A stretch of 49,692 nt of DNA. It comes from Flavobacteriaceae bacterium (GTDB taxonomy: Bacteria > Bacteroidota > Bacteroidia > Flavobacteriales > Flavobacteriaceae). The notes under the pieces were generated by a model. The model was not told where the DNA came from. It did no database searches and worked only from the letters and a program-made list of their open reading frames with translations. Positions within the stretch are counted from its first letter, which is position 1. Every line of letters begins with the position of its first letter. The position numbers and the translations under genes were made by a program. Location: NCBI GenBank assembly GCA_947463515.1, contig CANHRI010000013.1, forward strand, positions 1 to 49,692. The letters run 5' to 3'. Shown here piece after piece: positions 45,793-49,692 of this stretch.

Positions 45793-45858
45793 GGCGGGAT
45801 ATCCGCTTCAAGTCCGCGCTCCGTTTCACTCCGCTGTGGATTTTCCACTACTCCCTGC
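45793..45858 (-). repeat. Dispersed structured intergenic element, copy B
   Basis: Read on the minus strand this segment matches copy A at 342-407: GCAGGGAGTAGTGGAAAATC, then CACAGCGGAGTGAAACGGAG, then CGCGGACTTGAAGCGGATAT and CCCGCC. The GTGG/CCAC hairpin is preserved. Upstream in its own direction (45859-45900) it has extra bases not found in copy A, so the copies differ by an insertion or deletion. Confidence 0.7.
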
Positions 45859-45927
45859 TTGACTTTAGGCAACTTCCTCACGAAAACTGCTCCCTAACGT
45901 AGCATTCGTAATTCATAACTTTTCCGT

Positions 45928-45935
45928 TACCTTTG
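45928..45935 (+). promoter_or_regulatory. -7 box upstream of mnmA
   Basis: TACCTTTG matches TAnnTTTG, 15 bases before the ATG at 45951, implying a very short leader. No TTG at the expected distance. Confidence 0.5.
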
Positions 45936-45950
45936 CAAAAAAAAACAGTT

Positions 45951-47141
45951 ATGAAACGTGTGGTAGTGGGTTTGTCGGGTGGAGTCGATTCCAGCGTAGC
46001 CGCTTACGTATTGAAAGAACAAGGGTATGACGTCATCGGTCTCTTTATGAAAAATTGGCACGATGATTCCGTAACGATTTCCAACGAATGCCCTTGGTTA
46101 GAAGACAGCAACGATGCCCTATTGGTCGCTGAAAAACTGGGTATTCCCTTTCAAACCGTAGACCTCAGTGCCGAGTACAAAGAGCGTATTGTAAACTACA
46201 TGTTCAACGAATACGAAAACGGACGTACACCCAATCCCGATGTTTTGTGTAATCGCGAAATCAAGTTCGACGTCTTTATGCGCATTGCCCTTGATTTGGG
46301 CGCCGATTTTGTCGCTACTGGTCATTATTGCCGCAAAGCCACTGTCGACATCAACGGCAAAGAAGTCCACCAATTGTTGGCCAGTGTCGATGGCAATAAA
46401 GACCAATCGTATTTTCTCTGTCAACTCTCGCAAGCGCAATTGGCCAAGGCGTTGTTTCCTATTGGCCATTTGACCAAACCCGAAGTACGTGAAATAGCCA
46501 CAAAAATGAATTTAGTAACCGCCGAGAAAAAAGATTCGCAAGGCCTCTGTTTTATTGGAAAAGTGCGGTTGCCCGAATTTTTACAACAACAGTTGGAACC
46601 CAAAGCAGGGACTATCGTTGAAATTCCAGCCAACGATCCATGTTATCAACAAACCCCTCCCGATGGACTTCCCCAAGAGGAGTTATTGCAATTGCAAGCT
46701 AAACCGTTTACCTATACTGTCGGTCAAGGCAAAAAAGTGGGACTACACCAAGGGGCCCATTATTTTACTATCGGTCAGCGCAAAGGCTTGAATGTTGGAG
46801 GTACCGCCGAACCCTTGTTTATCATCGCCACCGATGTAAAAGAAAATATCATTTACACCGGTCAAGGACAGCAACATCCCGGTTTGTTTCGTCAAGCGCT
46901 CCACATTCAACCCCATGAGATACATTGGATTCGCGAGGATTTATCACTCAATAACGGAGAATCGATGCCAGTCGAAGTCCGTATTCGCTACCGTCAGCCT
47001 TTACAAAAAGCGACCTTATACCAATTTGAATCGGGGGTATATATTGCTTTTGAAAAGCCACAATCCGCCATTACCCAAGGTCAGTTTGCAGCTTGGTATC
47101 GCGGGGAGGAATTGCTGGGTTCAGGGGTAATTTCTTCTTAA
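45951..47141 (+). CDS. mnmA: tRNA-specific 2-thiouridylase
   Basis: The 396-residue enzyme puts sulfur on U34 of tRNAs for Lys, Glu and Gln. The PP-loop GLSGGVDSS is at 7-15; the catalytic Cys pair is Cys100 in [12 protein letters not shown] and Cys200 in [23 protein letters not shown] in the central part and the C-terminal beta barrel follow. The ATG at 45951 is used because the longer frame begins at a TTG inside the promoter region. Sulfur would come from a cysteine desulfurase elsewhere in the genome. Confidence 0.96.
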   Translation: MKRVVVGLSGGVDSSVAAYVLKEQGYDVIGLFMKNWHDDSVTISNECPWLEDSNDALLVAEKLGIPFQTVDLSAEYKERIVNYMFNEYENGRTPNPDVLCNREIKFDVFMRIALDLGADFVATGHYCRKATVDINGKEVHQLLASVDGNKDQSYFLCQLSQAQLAKALFPIGHLTKPEVREIATKMNLVTAEKKDSQGLCFIGKVRLPEFLQQQLEPKAGTIVEIPANDPCYQQTPPDGLPQEELLQLQAKPFTYTVGQGKKVGLHQGAHYFTIGQRKGLNVGGTAEPLFIIATDVKENIIYTGQGQQHPGLFRQALHIQPHEIHWIREDLSLNNGESMPVEVRIRYRQPLQKATLYQFESGVYIAFEKPQSAITQGQFAAWYRGEELLGSGVISS

Positions 47142-47169
47142 ATTAACATTCGTCCCGCGCAATTATTTG

Positions 47170-47177
47170 TATTTTTG
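47170..47177 (+). promoter_or_regulatory. -7 box upstream of the subtilisin gene
   Basis: TATTTTTG matches TAnnTTTG, 19 bases before the ATG at 47197. No TTG at the usual distance. Confidence 0.45.
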
Positions 47178-47196
47178 GTTCCAAAGCCTAATTGCT

Positions 47197-48795
47197 ATGC
47201 GAAACCTGTTCCTTCTACTATTTTGGATCACTACTTTTGGGTGGGCACAAGAGGATGCTCGTGTTTATTTTACGGATAAGCCCAATGCCCAAGCCTATTT
47301 TGATGCGCCATTAACTATGTTGACGCAGCGCGCTTTGGACCGAAGAATCCAACAAAATATTCCGTTATCGATCGATGACGTTCCCGTGGATATAAATTAT
47401 ATTCAGACCGTTTCAAACGTGCCGGGAATCACCTATAAAGCCCAATCCAAATGGATGAATTGTATCCATGTGCGTGGCTCGGTAGCTGCGATTCAAGGCT
47501 TGGCGTCCTTTTCTTTTGTGGATCGCATTATTTTTGCCAATCCGCAACTCAATGCCAAAAGCATCCCTCAAGCGCCCACCGAACAGCCCAAGACGATGGC
47601 GTTGCAAACCACCTATTCGTATGGAAATGCCCAAAACCAAGTCACGATGTTGAACACGCATTTGTTGCATCAACAAAATCATGCCGGGGCTGGGAAAATC
47701 ATAGCTGTATTGGATTCGGGTTTTCAAGGGGTCGACACCGCACCGCCTTTTCAATCGTTATTTAATCAAAATCGCTATCTCGGCGGATATAATTATGTAT
47801 CTCAATCGACCAATGTATTCGATTTACACCACCATGGTACTTTAGTGCTTTCCTCAATGGCAGCCGTTACCGATGGGACTTTAGTGGGTACAGCGCCCAC
47901 AGCGAGTTATTACCTGTTTATCACCGAAGACGTCATGGAGGAGAATCCCGTAGAGGAAAGTTATTGGGTGCAAGCCGCCGAAGAAGCCGATCGTTTGGGT
48001 TGCGATATCATCAGCAGTTCGCTAGGGTATTATGGTTATGATAATCCCGCTTACAGTTACACCTACAGCAACCTCACTGGCAATCAAGCCTTTGCTTCCC
48101 AAGGTGCCAATAAAGCTTTTTCCAAAGGAATGGTTGTCGTGGTGAGCGCCGGTAATTCCGGTAATTCTACCGCTCCCTATGTCGCCGTTCCCGCCGAAGC
48201 AACGCATGCCTTGGCCATTGGTGCTGTGGACTCGATGGAGTTTCGCGCCAGCTTTAGTTCGATAGGCCCTACTTTCGACGGACGTGTAAAACCCGACTTG
48301 ATGGCACGCGGCCTAGGTGCAGCAGTTTGCACTCCCCAAGGCGATTTTACGTATGTGAGCGGCACCTCTTTGTCATGTCCCCTAATTTCGGGTTCGATTG
48401 CTTGTTTTTGGGCCGCAGCGCCTCAATTAACCAACCAGCAAGTAGTGGACTTGGTGAAGCAATCTGCCGATCGTTTTACAAATCCTACGATGGAATACGG
48501 TTATGGCGTGCCTGACTTTGCCGCCGCATTATCCAATGCCTTGTCGGTTGCTTCATTTTCAACGTCTTCCGTAAATGTATACCCCAATCCTTTCCAAGAA
48601 GAGGTTACATTCCGAGGAGATTTTGCAGGATCGGCAAACTTAAAATTGTTTAACGCCTTAGGGCAATTGGTCCGAGAAACGCATCTCACACCAAACCAGG
48701 CCACTGTTGACGTAGCCGATTTTCCCGCCGGTTGGTACACGTACCTGTTGCAAGAGGGTACGCAAACGTTCACTGGGAAACTTATAAAACCGTAA
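47197..48795 (+). CDS. Subtilisin-like (S8) serine protease with T9SS sorting tail
   Basis: The 532-residue protein has a signal peptide (ending GWAQ), a propeptide-like segment (about 20-130), a subtilisin domain (about 150-440) and a T9SS type A tail (VYPNPFQEEVTFRG ... FPAGWYTYLLQEG ... KLIKP). The triad is visible: Asp173 in AVLDSGFQGV, His213 in HHHGTLV and Ser391 in GTSLSCP; the oxyanion Asn is in SAGNSGNS. It is expected to be exported across the outer membrane and to act on external protein. It sits alone between mnmA and the nitronate monooxygenase gene. Confidence 0.95.
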   Translation: MRNLFLLLFWITTFGWAQEDARVYFTDKPNAQAYFDAPLTMLTQRALDRRIQQNIPLSIDDVPVDINYIQTVSNVPGITYKAQSKWMNCIHVRGSVAAIQGLASFSFVDRIIFANPQLNAKSIPQAPTEQPKTMALQTTYSYGNAQNQVTMLNTHLLHQQNHAGAGKIIAVLDSGFQGVDTAPPFQSLFNQNRYLGGYNYVSQSTNVFDLHHHGTLVLSSMAAVTDGTLVGTAPTASYYLFITEDVMEENPVEESYWVQAAEEADRLGCDIISSSLGYYGYDNPAYSYTYSNLTGNQAFASQGANKAFSKGMVVVVSAGNSGNSTAPYVAVPAEATHALAIGAVDSMEFRASFSSIGPTFDGRVKPDLMARGLGAAVCTPQGDFTYVSGTSLSCPLISGSIACFWAAAPQLTNQQVVDLVKQSADRFTNPTMEYGYGVPDFAAALSNALSVASFSTSSVNVYPNPFQEEVTFRGDFAGSANLKLFNALGQLVRETHLTPNQATVDVADFPAGWYTYLLQEGTQTFTGKLIKP

Positions 48796-48807
48796 TTAGC
48801 ATTTTCA

Positions 48808-49692
48808 ATGAATCGTATTACCCAACTTTTTAACATAAACTACCCAATCATTCAAGGGGGAATGATTTGGAATTCAGGATATAAATTGGCCAGTGCCGTG
48901 AGTAATGCTGGCGGGCTAGGACTTATCGGTGCCGGTTCGATGTACCCCGACGTATTGCGTACCCATATTCAAAAATGCAAACAAGCCACCAATCGCCCTT
49001 TTGGTGTTAACGTTCCTTTATTGTATCCCAATATTGAAGAGATTATGCAAATCATTGTCGAAGAAGGTGTGAAAATTGTATTTACTTCGGCAGGAAACCC
49101 CAAAACGTGGACCGCATTTTTAAAAGAACACGGTATCACGGTAGTGCATGTGGTGAGCAGTTCCAAATTTGCCCTCAAAGCACAAGAGGCAGGTGTCGAT
49201 GCGATTGTAGCAGAAGGTTTTGAAGCGGGAGGACATAACGGCCGTGAGGAGACCACAACGTTTACCTTGATTCCCATGGTACGGGCACAACTCACACTCC
49301 CTTTAATAGCCGCAGGTGGTATAGCTACGGGACGAGGAATGTTGGCGGCCATGACCTTGGGTGCCGATGGGGTGCAAATGGGGAGTCGATTTGTTGCCTC
49401 CGTCGAAAGTTCGGCGCATGATGCCTTTAAGCAAACCGTTATAAACGCACAAGAAGGTGATACTGTTCTGACTTTGAAAGAATTAGCGCCGGTACGTTTG
49501 TTGAAAAATAAATTTTATGCCGATTTGCAAGCTTTGTACAAACAATGTCCTTCTGAGGAGGAATTAAAAGCGTTATTGGGTCGGGCACGTGCCAAACGCG
49601 GGATGTTTGAAGGCGACTTGGTGGAAGGTGAATTAGAAATTGGACAAATCGCAGGGTTGCTCAACGAGATCAAACCCGTAGCTGAAATTATA
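48808..49692 (+). CDS. Nitronate monooxygenase family protein, cut by the window end
   Basis: The frame is open for 295 codons to the end of the window and must continue a little. It has the FMN-binding TIM-barrel pattern of nitronate monooxygenases and FabK-type enoyl reductases: YPIIQGGMIW at the start, AGGLGLIGAG, EGFEAGGHNG with the probable catalytic His, AAGGIATGRGM and GADGVQMGSRF (phosphate binding). The two activities are hard to tell apart by sequence; the family oxidises alkyl nitronates or reduces enoyl-ACP. It begins 12 bases after the protease stop, and no terminator is seen between them. Confidence 0.87.
   Translation, partial: MNRITQLFNINYPIIQGGMIWNSGYKLASAVSNAGGLGLIGAGSMYPDVLRTHIQKCKQATNRPFGVNVPLLYPNIEEIMQIIVEEGVKIVFTSAGNPKTWTAFLKEHGITVVHVVSSSKFALKAQEAGVDAIVAEGFEAGGHNGREETTTFTLIPMVRAQLTLPLIAAGGIATGRGMLAAMTLGADGVQMGSRFVASVESSAHDAFKQTVINAQEGDTVLTLKELAPVRLLKNKFYADLQALYKQCPSEEELKALLGRARAKRGMFEGDLVEGELEIGQIAGLLNEIKPVAEII

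Overview
The window reads as chromosomal DNA of a member of the Bacteroidota, most likely family Flavobacteriaceae and close to Flavobacterium. Evidence: promoters of the TAnnTTTG type, a gliding-motility GldI lipoprotein, secreted proteins ending in type IX secretion (T9SS) sorting tails, a class III glutamine synthetase, several flavobacterial DUF families (DUF3810, DUF4197, DUF4268, DUF6265-like, DUF3820), and the flavobacterial order guaA - LysM protein - OsmC - DUF3820 - pyrG - yidC. No phage, transposase, integrase, CRISPR array or tRNA gene was seen. Most of the window is dense core genome.

Layout. 1-485: end of a 5S rRNA gene with its terminator, then a repeat-rich spacer. 494-7234: DUF4268 protein, CoA-type Nudix hydrolase and acyltransferase, then on the minus strand an ECF sigma factor / membrane protein / TraB-like operon and a DUF3810 metallopeptidase-like protein, then dipeptidase PepD. 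7319-15894: a pair of related lipoproteins, prfA, pyrF, a DUF4197 protein, the 1155-residue fused mutase IcmF, and a small membrane protein coupled to a GyrI-like protein. 15901-22156: a GreA-like factor, a T9SS cargo protein with a PKD domain, a lipoprotein, TerC and glutamine synthetase III. 22242-24748: three tandem genes, each with two OmpA-like domains. 24798-27233 (minus): a cutinase/PETase-like hydrolase with a T9SS tail, then a small, poorly known cluster (possible small ORFs, a PLDc_N-like two-helix membrane protein and a secreted protein with a Cys-rich end). 27498-29111: purM and a small hypothetical. 29163-34569 (minus): two cyclophilin-FKBP fusion isomerases, gldI, a DHH phosphoesterase (NrnA type) and a rhomboid protease. 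34889-43366: a methyltransferase, guaA, a LysM/periplasmic-binding fusion, OsmC, DUF3820, pyrG and yidC. 43635-49692: a two-domain fasciclin lipoprotein, a YwqK/MORN protein, mnmA, a T9SS-tailed subtilisin and the start of a nitronate monooxygenase.

Themes. Nucleotide synthesis is well represented (pyrF, purM, guaA, pyrG). Envelope and secretion functions dominate the rest: GldI and two more isomerases (protein folding in the periplasm), YidC (membrane insertion), three T9SS cargo proteins, three OmpA-like proteins and several lipoproteins. Several operon junctions overlap as TAATG or ATGA, suggesting coupled translation. The most unusual features are the OmpA triplet, in which the second domain of every copy carries Cys-Cys where the peptidoglycan-binding Asp is expected; the polyesterase-like T9SS hydrolase; the small cluster at 25991-27233; a perfect inverted repeat before glutamine synthetase; and a dispersed, structured repeat found near both ends of the window.
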